Origin: Microtetraspora sp. NBRC 13810
GTDB lineage: Bacteria; Actinomycetota; Actinomycetes; Streptosporangiales; Streptosporangiaceae
Assembly (NCBI RefSeq): GCF_030268685.1
Contig: NZ_BSRQ01000030.1
Location: forward strand, 1-64,000
DNA length: 64,000 nucleotides
Reading direction: 5' to 3'
Shown here piece after piece: positions 8,094 to 16,092 of the stretch (position 1 is the first letter of the stretch; each line of letters starts with the position of its first letter). The notes beneath the pieces were generated by a model. The model did not search any database and had not been told where the DNA came from. It was given only the letters and a program-made list of their open reading frames with translations. A program made the translations under genes and the position numbers.

Positions 8094-9244
8094 AACGCAT
8101 CCCTTCCATAGATCGAAACCACGGCGATCATGGCAGGGTTCCTGACGCGAATCGTTGCGTCCATGTAGCCAGCACCGGTCCATCGTCCGACGCGCGTACG
8201 GCCTCGCACGACTCGGACTTTCCGCAGAAGCTGCTGGAGTTCATACGGGCCGGGTGGCTGGACCGTCCGATCGAGGTACGGCCCCAGCCGGCAGTGACCC
8301 ATTACGCGCGACGCCGCGCGGCGCTGTCTGGCGCCTTCCCCGGAGAAACGCTCATCATCCCCACCGGGCCGACCAAGGTACGCGCCAACGACACGTTCTA
8401 CCGCTTTCGCCCGGGAAGCGACTTCGCCTACCTCACCGGCGATCACGATCCGGACGGCGTACTGATCCTGTGGCCGAGCGGCGACGGCCACGACGCCCTC
8501 CTGTACACCAGGCAGCGCTGCTCGCGGGAGACTGACGAGTTCTTCCGTGACAGGGATGGCGAACTGTGGGTCGGCCGCCGTCATACTCTGGCGGAGAAAA
8601 CGACCGAACTGGGCATCGACACGACCCCGCTCGCCGAACTCGACACCGTCCTGGCCCGCTGCGCGCAGGGCCGCACCCGCGTGCTGCGCGGCCTGGACCT
8701 CCGGGTCGACGCGGCCGTGCCCGCCACAGGCACCCGCGACCGTGAGCTCGCGGCGGCGATCTCCGAACTGAAGCTCGTCAAAGACGAGTGGGAGATCGCC
8801 CAGCTGCAGGACGCGGTCGACGCCACCGTCCGCGGCTTCGAAGTGGAGAACAACCACCTCTACACCGCCGACGTGACCCGAACCCTGCCCGTCTCGGGAA
8901 CATTCTCCCCGCTCCAGCGCGAGGTCTACGACATCGTCTACGCCTCCCAGCAGGCCGGTATGGAGGCCGTCAAACCAGGCGTGAGCTTCGCCGACGTTCA
9001 CCTCACCTGCATGCGTGCGCTCGCCGAGGGCCTGGTGGACCTGGGCGTGCTGCGGATAAGCGCCGACGAGGCGATGGATCCCGCCTCCATGCTCTACCGG
9101 CGCTGGACGCTCCACACCTTCGGCCACATGCTCGGCATCGACATGCACGACTGCGCCGCAGCCCGCCCAGAGCGCTACCGCGAGGGCGAACTCAGCGAGG
9201 AGATCGACACGCTGTGCGCAACGCTGAACTCGCACCAAACCTGA
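8087..9244 (+). pseudogene. Aminopeptidase P (Xaa-Pro aminopeptidase), internally deleted
   Basis: The N-terminal half is a clear creatinase-type domain (DSDFPQKLLEFIRAGWLDRP, FRPGSDFAYLTGDHDPDG). At DATVRGFEVENNHLYTADVT the sequence jumps over about 60 residues that normally carry the first metal-binding Asp and a substrate His, although the second Asp (YTADVTRTLP) and the His of TFGHMLGIDMHDC remain. The C-terminus carrying the two metal-ligand glutamates is replaced by an unrelated tail after REGELSEEIDT. The protein could not bind its dinuclear metal centre, so it is called a pseudogene even though one frame stays open. The start is uncertain; the only in-frame candidate overlaps the divergent hydrolase gene. 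Confidence 0.75.
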
Positions 9245-9311
9245 CCGAACACACCGTCCGCTCACTCACATCAAGCCCAGCTTGATGTCGGTGGACCGCG
9301 GGCGGGTCCGC

Positions 9312-10379
9312 TCAGATGAGGAGTTTCGCTAGCTGGGCCATCTCGGTGGGTGGGTCGATCACCGGCTGGATGAGCAGTTCGTCGATGCCGGCCTGTTCCA
9401 GGGTGGTGATGCGGGCGCGGAGGTCGTTGCGGGTGCCGACCAAGGCCAGGGTGTTCATCAGTGAGGGCAGGACCAGGTCCCGGTCCTCCGGTGCGATGCG
9501 TCCGAGGTAATTGGGGTAGAGCTTGATGTGCCGGTCGGATGCGGTGGCGGTGGTGCCGCGCCGGTCGAGGAGTCGCCGCACCGCCTCGCGTTCCTCGGGG
9601 CCGAGTTGCTCGGCGAAAGCGTGTGCGTCGGCGGCGGTGTCGGCGGCGAAGGCCAGCAGCGACAGGACGAGGTGGCCGGTCGCGTCCCTGGCCGCGTCGC
9701 CGTGGGGGTCCTCGTCCTCGCCGAGTACGTGCAGCGCGGTGACCACGTAGGAGTCCATGCGGGAGCCGGGGTCGCGTGGTGTGTCGTGAGCGGCGTGGCG
9801 GCGGGCATCGTGCAGTGCTCGCCACGCGGCGGGGTCCAGCAGGCCGAAGGAGATCAGGCCGGTGCCGCGGCGGCCGGCGACGGCGGCCGCCTTCGATCCC
9901 GGCAGCGCGGCCACGACGAACTCGATCGGGTCGGCCGTGTTCGCGTGCGCCTCGGTGTGCAGGAATCGGACGTCGCGGACTCGGTCCCCTTCGTGGTACT
10001 CGATCGTGCGTCCGGCACACAGGTCCTGCAGTGCGGCGGTGAAGTTCTCCATCGTGGCTGCCGTGGTCGGCCGCATGCCCAGCGTGCGCCGGGCGGTGTT
10101 CCCGGTGCCAACCCCGCAGATGATCCGGCCTGGCGCCAGGGCGTTGAGGCTGGCGAACGCGCTCGCGGCGGCCGGGGCCGAGCGCAACGCCGGTGAGGTC
10201 ACGCCGATGCCGAGCCTGATTCGGCTGGTGGCCTTCGCACACAGTCCCAGGGCGACGAAGGGGTCGCCGTGAACCATCGGGGTGTCGTTGAGCCAGAAAC
10301 TGTGCAGGCCCAACTCCTCAGCCTGTACGGCGAGGTCCTCCACGCCGGGATGTGCGGTGACCACGACGCCTGCACGCAT
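9312..10379 (-). CDS. LLM-class flavin-dependent oxidoreductase
   Basis: 355-residue luciferase-like TIM-barrel protein resembling F420- or FMN-dependent oxidoreductases. It contains LGLHSFWLNDTPMVHGDPFV near residue 23, SRIRLGIGVTSP, and the glycine-rich LAPGRIICGVGTGNTARRT around residues 80-100. The ATG at 10379 follows GGAGG by 6 nt; longer frames upstream run through unrelated sequence. The gene is monocistronic and faces the damaged aminopeptidase gene. The substrate is unknown. Confidence 0.8.
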   Translation of the reverse strand: MRAGVVVTAHPGVEDLAVQAEELGLHSFWLNDTPMVHGDPFVALGLCAKATSRIRLGIGVTSPALRSAPAAASAFASLNALAPGRIICGVGTGNTARRTLGMRPTTAATMENFTAALQDLCAGRTIEYHEGDRVRDVRFLHTEAHANTADPIEFVVAALPGSKAAAVAGRRGTGLISFGLLDPAAWRALHDARRHAAHDTPRDPGSRMDSYVVTALHVLGEDEDPHGDAARDATGHLVLSLLAFAADTAADAHAFAEQLGPEEREAVRRLLDRRGTTATASDRHIKLYPNYLGRIAPEDRDLVLPSLMNTLALVGTRNDLRARITTLEQAGIDELLIQPVIDPPTEMAQLAKLLI

Positions 10380-10479
10380 CAAAACCTCCAAGGCGCAAAG
10401 AATCGAACGTCCCCAGCTTGACACCAGACGGCGGCAATCTGCGTCAGCGGTGGCGTTGGCCCCCGCCTGCGGTGCGGGG

Positions 10480-10691
10480 GCAGCGCCCAACCCGCCGCCG
10501 CGGCGTCGGCCGGCTGCTACAAGGTCCATGAGCAGACCAGGGAGAACGAGTACTGGAACGAAAATGTGCAGATCGGCAACCACATCTGTCGCAACGGCCG
10601 GTGGATATCCCTTCAGGACTACCACCGCGACAACCAGATCCAGGATGCGAAGAACGCCGTCAAGAAGCTCCCTGCCACTATTTGGTGGTAG
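10480..10691 (+). pseudogene. Remnant of a small secreted protein
   Basis: A frame ending at the TAG of 10689-10691 encodes ASAGCYKVHEQTRENEYWNE, then IGNHICRNGRWISLQDYH, with two cysteines and a WW C-terminus, and is followed directly by a strong hairpin. A signal-peptide-like stretch (SAVALAPACGAGAAP) lies just upstream but in a different frame, and no in-frame start codon exists. The simplest reading is a small exported cysteine-containing protein that lost its start and gained a frameshift. The family is not recognised. Confidence 0.35.
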
Positions 10692-10697
10692 ATCTCA

Positions 10698-10738
10698 GGC
10701 CGGTGGTCCATGGTCTCCCGACCACAGGACCACCGGCC
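10698..10738 (+). terminator. Hairpin after small secreted-protein remnant
   Basis: A perfect 12-bp inverted repeat (GGCCGGTGGTCC) with a 17-nt loop begins 7 nt after the stop codon at 10691. There is no U-tract, as is common for actinobacterial hairpin terminators. Confidence 0.5.
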
Positions 10739-11055
10739 CGGTACACGTAACGTTCCGAACTGACCTCGCAGCGGGCGGTTGGACGACCTGCAGATATCGG
10801 TGCTCGCCGCGGTCCCGGTGTGCCGCACGGCGGCGATGGCTTCGCGGAGCGGCACCACTCTGAGGTGAAAAGGCAAGTAAATCCCATTCGCCGCGGCGGC
10901 GATTTTGTTTCCCCAGGCAACCGGGTGCACAACAAACGCCAGGCGTATTAAACAGGTAGGCATTCAGATGTCAATAGGGTTGACGCCCGACCTGGTGGAT
11001 ACGAATGGCCGCCGTCCGTGACGGGTGTCTCAGCCCCTTCGCGAAAGGTGAACAG

Positions 11056-11199
11056 ATGCGCCGCAGAATCGCCCTGGCCCTCCTGACCGCGCTCACGTCG
11101 GTTGGCGTCTCCGTAGTGATCACCCAAGCCGCGACTCCGGCCGGCGCGGAAGTGGCCGCCGGGGAGCCCTGGCACATCGCCGGGGAGCCCTGGCACTGA
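11056..11199 (+). CDS. 47-residue secreted peptide with repeated GEPWH motif
   Basis: The ATG at 11056 follows GCGAAAGG. The product has an arginine-rich start and a hydrophobic core (MRRRIALALLTALTSVGVSV), a likely cleavage after an Ala-rich stretch, and ends in two tandem copies of AGEPWH joined by Ile. The mature peptide would be only about 15-20 residues. It has its own strong hairpin terminator 13 bp downstream. I do not recognise the family. The exact repeat suggests a metal-binding or signalling peptide, with two histidines and two tryptophans, but this is a guess. A longer start at 11005 is possible but would place charged residues before the signal sequence. Confidence 0.6.
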   Translation: MRRRIALALLTALTSVGVSVVITQAATPAGAEVAAGEPWHIAGEPWH

Positions 11200-11211
11200 G
11201 CCGTACCACCG

Positions 11212-11247
11212 ACCTGGGGAGCACCGCCGCAGTGGTGCTCCCCAGGT
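11212..11247 (+). terminator. Hairpin terminator after GEPWH peptide gene
   Basis: A perfect 14-bp inverted repeat (ACCTGGGGAGCACC) with an 8-nt loop lies 13 bp after the stop codon. The stem is GC-rich and is followed by a T/C-rich stretch. Confidence 0.75.
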
Positions 11248-11336
11248 AGACACTCTTCTTCGGGTCGCGGACGACCTGTTGGCCTGGGTTCGTCACGCCG
11301 GTCGTAGCGCGCCGGCATCCTGGCATTCTTGGTGAC

Positions 11337-12290
11337 ATGTCCGGCACCTCGGCACGACTGCTGAACCTGCTGTCCCTGCTCCAGGCTCCGCGCGACTGGC
11401 CGGGCAGCGAACTCGCGGCGCGTCTGGGGGTCAGCCAGCGCACCATCCGCCGCGACGTCGAGCGGCTGCGCGACCTCGGCTATCCGGTACACGCGACGAT
11501 GGGCGGCGAGGGCGGCTATCGCCTGGTGGCGGGCACCGCGATGCCGCCGCTGCTGCTCGATGACGAGGAGGCCGTGGCCATCGCCGTCGGCCTGCGTACG
11601 GTGGCCAGGCACCCCGTCGCGGGCATCGACCAGGCGTCGGTCCGCGCGATGGCCAAGCTCCAGCAGGTGTTGCCGTCCCGGCTGCGGCACCGGGTCGGCG
11701 CGCTGCACGCCGCGACCGAGGCTCCCCCTCCTTTCTCCGGGCCGGACATCGACCCGGAGATCCTCACCGCGATCGCCGGGGCCGCGGCCGGCCACGAGCA
11801 GCTGCGCTTCGCCTACGAGGCGGGCGACGGCACCGCGAGCAGGCGGCTGGTAGAGCCGTACCGCCTGGTCACCGTGGGCAGACGCTGGTACCTGGTGGCC
11901 TTCGACAACGACAAGGACGACTGGCGGATCTTTCGCGTGGACCGCGTGAGCGAGCCCCGCCCGACCGGAGTACGCGTGCGGCCGAGGACGCCGCCCGCCG
12001 AGGACGCCGCAGCCTTCGTCACGGCCAGGCTGTACTCGACGGCTCCCACCTTCCGCGCCGTCGCCACCTTGCACGCCCCGGCCGAGCAGGTGGCGGCCCG
12101 CCTCGGCGACGCCGCGGGCGAGTTGGAGCCGATCGACGCTGACACCTGCCGCCTGTCCGGGCAGAGCGACACCCTGGAGTGGCTGGCATTCCGGCTGGTC
12201 ATGCTGGGGTGCGAGTTCGAGGTGCACGAGCCGCCCGAGCTGATCGACTACCTGCGCGAGATGGCGGCCAGGACGCTTCGTGCCGTGTAG
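11337..12290 (+). CDS. WYL-domain transcriptional regulator
   Basis: 317-residue YafY-type regulator. An N-terminal HTH_11 domain covers residues 5-60 (ARLGVSQRTIRRDVERLRDL), the WYL ligand-sensing domain spans about 140-215 (YRLVTVGRRWYLVAFDND) and a C-terminal WCX domain follows. These proteins bind ligands or nucleic acid and switch nearby genes. It is followed by a palindrome that covers its stop codon and then by a VOC protein gene, suggesting that it may control the VOC gene and possibly itself. Confidence 0.88.
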   Translation: MSGTSARLLNLLSLLQAPRDWPGSELAARLGVSQRTIRRDVERLRDLGYPVHATMGGEGGYRLVAGTAMPPLLLDDEEAVAIAVGLRTVARHPVAGIDQASVRAMAKLQQVLPSRLRHRVGALHAATEAPPPFSGPDIDPEILTAIAGAAAGHEQLRFAYEAGDGTASRRLVEPYRLVTVGRRWYLVAFDNDKDDWRIFRVDRVSEPRPTGVRVRPRTPPAEDAAAFVTARLYSTAPTFRAVATLHAPAEQVAARLGDAAGELEPIDADTCRLSGQSDTLEWLAFRLVMLGCEFEVHEPPELIDYLREMAARTLRAV

Positions 12291-12310
12291 GTCAGAAACT
12301 GACCTACACG
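12284..12310. promoter_or_regulatory. 27-bp palindrome between WYL regulator and VOC gene
   Basis: Two perfect 12-bp arms (CGTGTAGGTCAG and its complement) are separated by AAA. The palindrome includes the WYL stop codon and lies 47 bp before the VOC start. It could be the operator for the WYL regulator or a short hairpin terminator; the 3-nt loop and lack of a T-tract favour an operator. Confidence 0.5.
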
Positions 12311-12356
12311 CGGCCTAGTGTCGGTGGCACATTCCGGCACTCAAGGAGGCACCCAG

Positions 12357-12845
12357 ATGTCTGTCAAGGCGATCCCCGAGGGCTACACGACCGTCACGCC
12401 GTGGATCATCTCCCGCGACACGGCCGCGGTCATCGACTACATCCGAAAGGCGTTCGGCGCCGAGGAACTGGGCCGAGTGATCGACGCACGCGGGGTGATC
12501 GAACACGCGGAGGTCCGCATCGGCGACGCGATCGTGATGCTGTTCGACGGCGACCCGAGTTGGCCCGCGACGCCCGCGTTCCTCCGGCTGTACGTCGAGG
12601 ACGCCCGCGCAGTGCACCGCCAGGCGGTCGAAGCGGGAGGCGTCTCCGTCTCGGAGGTCACCCACCTGGCGTTCGGCGACCTGGTCGGACGGGTGCGCGA
12701 CCCGTTCGGCAACGTGTGGTGGATCCAGACCCGCATCGAGGATGTGACGCCCGAGGAGATGGAGCGACGCTTCGGCGACCCGGAGTTCACCGCGGCGATG
12801 GAGTACATGCAGCGCCCCGAGACCGAGATCTTCCCCCGCAGCTGA
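12357..12845 (+). CDS. VOC-superfamily (glyoxalase/PhnB-like) protein
   Basis: 162-residue protein with the paired beta-alpha-beta-beta-beta modules of vicinal oxygen chelate proteins (VTPWIISRDTAAVIDYIRKA at the N-terminus, VRDPFGNVWWIQTR near residue 115). The PhnB-like subgroup is often annotated as a bleomycin-resistance or glyoxalase homologue without known substrate. ATG at 12357 follows AAGGAGG with good spacing; an earlier start at 12318 lies inside the regulatory region. It probably forms a unit with the WYL regulator upstream. Confidence 0.82.
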   Translation: MSVKAIPEGYTTVTPWIISRDTAAVIDYIRKAFGAEELGRVIDARGVIEHAEVRIGDAIVMLFDGDPSWPATPAFLRLYVEDARAVHRQAVEAGGVSVSEVTHLAFGDLVGRVRDPFGNVWWIQTRIEDVTPEEMERRFGDPEFTAAMEYMQRPETEIFPRS

Positions 12846-12984
12846 CCCCGAGCGACCTGGAGGTACGCCGCACCGCTGTGGTCCACAATCTCACCTGGCT
12901 CCCCCTCCAGCGCTGTCGATCCCCGCTCGAGAGGAGTGCGGGGGACAGCGGCGGCCATACAGGCAGGCGTTGTCGCCGGTAGGA

Positions 12985-13113
12985 CGTAGCGGTGGTCGTC
13001 TGGGTGTGCGCCGAGCTTGAGTTTGGGCGAGCCGACAGGAGTCGGTGCCCGTCTCGATCAGGGTGGCATTGAAGGTGAGCCGGTCGACGACGACGGCGCA
13101 GAGACGCGGTTCG
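12985..13113 (-). pseudogene. istB: IS21-family IstB ATPase, C-terminal remnant
   Basis: On the minus strand this stretch encodes FTEPRLCAVVVDRLTFNATL followed by IETGTDSCRLAQTQA, which matches the C-terminal end of IstB helper ATPases of IS21 elements. Nothing of the Walker motifs or of IstA remains nearby. It is a dead scrap that marks an old IS21 insertion in the 12.9-13.7 kb remnant zone. Confidence 0.7.
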
Positions 13114-13290
13114 GTGAACGTCTAGGTCCAGATCAGCGGGCCTGTTGGCGTGCGAGGACCGAACGCCAGAGCAGATACCCGAGTGCCCAGCATGACCAGA
13201 GCACGGCCGTGCCCACCAACATCCCCATGCCGATTCAGCAGCACAGGTTCGGACACGCGGGCGGCCACCCCCGTGCTCACGCGACCCTCT

Positions 13291-13459
13291 GCCGAGCCGG
13301 TTCCTCACCGTGTACGGCACCTCCGGCAACTCCGGCCGCTGGTGGCCGCGCACCGGCTGGGAGGCACTCGGCTTTCAGCCTGATCAGCATCCTGGTCCGG
13401 GGCCGCTCACCGACCGCTGGGCCGGTGGCGATTTCGCCGAGCATGGACTTCCCTTGTAG
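13291..13459 (+). pseudogene. NAD-dependent epimerase C-terminal remnant
   Basis: The plus strand reads RFLTVYGTSGNSGRWWPRT followed by GWEALGFQPDQHPGP and a stop at 13457. This resembles the C-terminus of short epimerase/dehydratase family proteins (typically ...YGISANTRxWW...LGYEP). The nucleotide-binding N-terminus is missing. No start codon or ribosome site is associated with it. Confidence 0.5.
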
Positions 13460-13832
13460 CCGGCGAGTGGCCTCGACGTCTACGAGGCGCCTGTGTGGCG
13501 CCGGAGGTGGCGTACGAAGGTTTCGATGTCCGCCCTGCTGGCTCGCCGGAGCCAGACGAGGCGGATCATATCCCAGGCAACATGTGCGGCCCGGGGACCG
13601 CGTCACCCCGGCCGGACCGAAGCTCGGCTACGTGCGGGCCTATCGGCAAGCCATGAACAAGCCCGAGTTTCCGCTGCCCAGCATCGTGCCGCAACCCGGC
13701 TGACTACCCATCAGGACACCACGCTTCCCCTGCCCCAATTTCGGACACTGTGATTTACTTCACTTGACTCATGAATGCCCGGGCATTTAGCTTCAAAAGA
13801 CGTCTAACCGCTCGCTAGAGGAGAATTCTCTA
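13460..13832. other. Remnant zone without a recognisable gene
   Basis: Between the epimerase scrap and the lectin gene only short frames occur; one ends in KPEFPLPSIVPQPG at 13703 but shows no family. The last 90 bp (13740-13832) are clearly AT-richer than the surroundings and probably hold the lectin promoter. Confidence 0.5.
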
Positions 13833-14537
13833 ATGAAACTCAGTTCACTATCCGGTATACGAAAATTAAGTTGGGCGGCGGCGATAATCGCCGCCGCCCT
13901 TACGGTAGCAACCGTATCGCCACCGGCGCTCGCCGCCCCCCAGCCGCACGCGGCCGGCACACCATCCTCATCGAATAACAAGGTCGCCGAGGCCCCGGCA
14001 TCGGCACCGACTCGTCCGGCGTCGCTCGGCCCCCTCAAGCAGAGCCAACTGGAGGTACCAGGCGCCGCGAACCCTATTAACTGGGTAAGGATCACCAATA
14101 GGTTCTCCGGGCGCGTCCACGCGTCCCAGTGCTTGGACGTGGACATCAACGCCGGCGGGGCCAACGGCAGCAAGGTGCAGGTCTGGCAGTGCAACGGGTC
14201 ACAGCAGCAGCTGTGGTTCTGGTGGCTCGACGGCTATCTGGAGAGCGCCCGTTTCCGCGGCAAGTGCCTGGACGCCGACCTCATCGGCGGCGGGGCCAAC
14301 GGCACTAGATTGCAGCTCTGGAGCTGCAACGGTTCCTCACAGCAAGTGTTCTGGATGTATGCGAACGACCTTGCAATCTACAACGAGCGCTTTTACGGCG
14401 GGGGCAATACGGTCGCGGACCGGAACGCCACCATTCCCGGCAACGGTGCGCAGGTTCAGCTGTGGCAGAAGAACTTCCAGTCACAGCAGTGGTGGTCCGT
14501 CACTTGTGCCGGCAACACGTGCGCACGCCCTGACTAG
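13833..14537 (+). CDS. Secreted ricin-type beta-trefoil lectin
   Basis: 234-residue exported carbohydrate-binding protein. The signal peptide (KLSWAAAIIAAALTVATVSP) ends near residue 35 at ALA-AP. A low-complexity linker follows, and residues 85-230 form a RICIN beta-trefoil with the QxW-type repeats GSKVQVWQCNGSQQQLWFW, TRLQLWSCNGSSQQVFW and AQVQLWQKNFQSQQWW. No catalytic domain is attached. ATG at 13833 has GAGGAG 9 nt upstream. It lies in an AT-richer pocket between remnants and carries its own terminator, which fits independent acquisition. Confidence 0.85.
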   Translation: MKLSSLSGIRKLSWAAAIIAAALTVATVSPPALAAPQPHAAGTPSSSNNKVAEAPASAPTRPASLGPLKQSQLEVPGAANPINWVRITNRFSGRVHASQCLDVDINAGGANGSKVQVWQCNGSQQQLWFWWLDGYLESARFRGKCLDADLIGGGANGTRLQLWSCNGSSQQVFWMYANDLAIYNERFYGGGNTVADRNATIPGNGAQVQLWQKNFQSQQWWSVTCAGNTCARPD

Positions 14538-14552
14538 CCTGCGTGACCTTCG

Positions 14553-14583
14553 AGGCGTTCCCGGGCATCGACCGGGAACGCCT
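14553..14583 (+). terminator. Hairpin terminator after lectin gene
   Basis: A perfect 12-bp inverted repeat (AGGCGTTCCCGG) with a 7-nt loop starts 16 bp after the lectin stop codon and is followed by TTCT. Confidence 0.8.
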
Positions 14584-14782
14584 TTCTGGGGCTACCCGCG
14601 CCCATGCAACTCACAGTGGAAGTCTTGGCTGGTTCTGCACCGCAACCGCGCGGGCGGGCGACCTTCTGCACGCGCATCACGTGAGATGCCCCGCACCACA
14701 GACATAGGACACCTCCCCTGACATATGCACTGGCATGACCCGAGAGCGCTGATCGCCTGGCCTGCCGTACCGACGGGGGCAA

Positions 14783-14967
14783 TTAGACGAAGGGACGCTC
14801 GCAGGATGGGGCGCTCGTGGACGCGTCCCTCAAGCCGGTCCCCGCCCGCGGTGTCGAGCCGCCAGACAGCCAGTGCGCCTGTCGCCCCGGTGGCGGCCAG
14901 AAGCGGCGTAGCCGGGCGGCCACCTCGCGTCCTGTCTTGCCTCGGGCTCCGGTCACCGGCACCGTGC
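14783..14967 (-). pseudogene. NmrA-like NAD(P)-binding protein, N-terminal remnant
   Basis: On the minus strand TVPVTGARGKTGREVAARLR is the glycine-rich dinucleotide-binding start of an NmrA/NAD(P)H-binding protein. The continuation RRFWPPPGRQAHWLSGGSTP loses the fold and meets a stop at 14783. No start codon precedes it because the MDR oxidoreductase gene ends at 14971. It is a truncated leftover. Confidence 0.45.
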
Positions 14968-14970
14968 GGG

Positions 14971-16002
14971 TCAGGCCTGCTCTTGGAGCCGGACGACGGC
15001 CTTGCCGATCGTGGGCGCTCCGCTGCGCAGCAGGCCCAGCAGGGCTTCGGGCATCCGTTCGATGCCGTCCAGTACCGTCTGCCGGTGGACGATCTCGCCC
15101 GAGCGTACCCAGGAACCCACCTCGGCGCGGAAGGCGGGCATCTGGTCCTGGTGGTCGGTGACCAGGAAGCCGCGCGCGGTCGCCCGCTTGGTGACCAGCT
15201 GGTAGAGGTTCCGCAGGCCGTGTGGCTCCCGGCCGTCGTACTGGCTGGCCATCCCGCACAGGGCTAGCCGGGCGCCAACCCGGAGACGGTCGATCGCGGC
15301 CTCCAACTGGGCGCCGCCGACGTTGTCGAAGACCACGTCGATGCCGTCCGGGGCGGCCTGTGCAAGGTGCTCACCAGCCGCACCGTCGCGATAGTCGAAG
15401 GCGGTGTCGAAACCGAGGTCGTCGACCAGATGGCGCACCTTGGCGGACGATCCCGCGCTGCCGATCACCTGCTTGGCTCCCCGCAGCCGGGCGATCTGAC
15501 CGGCGATGCTCCCGACCGCCCCGGCCGCTCCCGTGACGAACACCGTGTCGCCGGATCGCACCGACGCCACTTGGGTGATGCCCAGCCATGCGGTCAGGCC
15601 CGTCACGCCGAGCACGCCGAGATAGGTTTCGGCGGGCAAATCGTCGGTGTCGATTGGTACGACCCCGGCCGCCTCGATCACGGTGGCCTCGCGCAGGCCC
15701 AGGAAGTGCTCAACCACCTGGCCCGGCTTGACACCGTCCGCACGAGACTCGACGACCACGCCGACCGCTCCCCCTTCCAGGGGCGCGCTCAGCGGGAATG
15801 GCGGGATGTAAGACGGGCGGTCGTCCATCCGGCCACGCATGTACGGGTCCACCGACAGATGCGTGTTACGAACCAGGACCTGACCGGGCCGCAACTCGGG
15901 AATCTGGGTTTCGACCAGCGCGAAGTCGTCGGCCGACACCTGCCCTTGCGGCCGTCGCGCCAGGTGCCACTCCCGGGCCCGTCCCTTGCTGGTGACCATC
16001 AT
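14971..16002 (-). CDS. NADP-dependent MDR oxidoreductase (leukotriene B4 dehydrogenase-like)
   Basis: 343-residue medium-chain reductase of the zinc-free prostaglandin reductase/curcumin reductase type. It has VRNTHLSVDPYMRGRMDDR near residue 45 and the NADP-binding VFVTGAAGAVGSIAGQIARL near residue 145, then VFDNVGGAQLEAAIDRL. ATG at 16002 was chosen because GGGAG lies 8 nt upstream; the frame is open to 16032 without a ribosome site. It is divergent from a MarR gene, with two matching dyads in between, so it is probably repressed by that MarR protein or was before the MarR gene broke. Confidence 0.85.
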   Translation of the reverse strand: MMVTSKGRAREWHLARRPQGQVSADDFALVETQIPELRPGQVLVRNTHLSVDPYMRGRMDDRPSYIPPFPLSAPLEGGAVGVVVESRADGVKPGQVVEHFLGLREATVIEAAGVVPIDTDDLPAETYLGVLGVTGLTAWLGITQVASVRSGDTVFVTGAAGAVGSIAGQIARLRGAKQVIGSAGSSAKVRHLVDDLGFDTAFDYRDGAAGEHLAQAAPDGIDVVFDNVGGAQLEAAIDRLRVGARLALCGMASQYDGREPHGLRNLYQLVTKRATARGFLVTDHQDQMPAFRAEVGSWVRSGEIVHRQTVLDGIERMPEALLGLLRSGAPTIGKAVVRLQEQA

Positions 16003-16021
16003 CGGAATATCTCCCGCAGAT

Positions 16022-16073
16022 ACTTGATCCAATTAAGCATCTACGTTGGCACATATACTTGAGCCCATCAAGT
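16022..16073. promoter_or_regulatory. Two MarR-type dyads between oxidoreductase and marR genes
   Basis: ACTTGA-N5-TCAAGT is a perfect dyad at 16057-16073. A second copy, ACTTGA-N5-TTAAGC at 16022-16038, matches it at most positions and is 35 bp away. Both lie in the 90-bp space between divergent genes, where MarR repressors normally bind. They probably cover both promoters. Confidence 0.6.
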
Positions 16074-16092
16074 TCTTGGTAGGATCGGCCCC

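Noticed and set aside
13133-13228. 31-codon minus-strand frame (MGMLVGTAVLWSCWALGYLL...) resembling a small membrane protein
   Set aside because: No ribosome-binding site, stop codon just upstream, and surrounded by gene scraps; could be real but cannot be supported.
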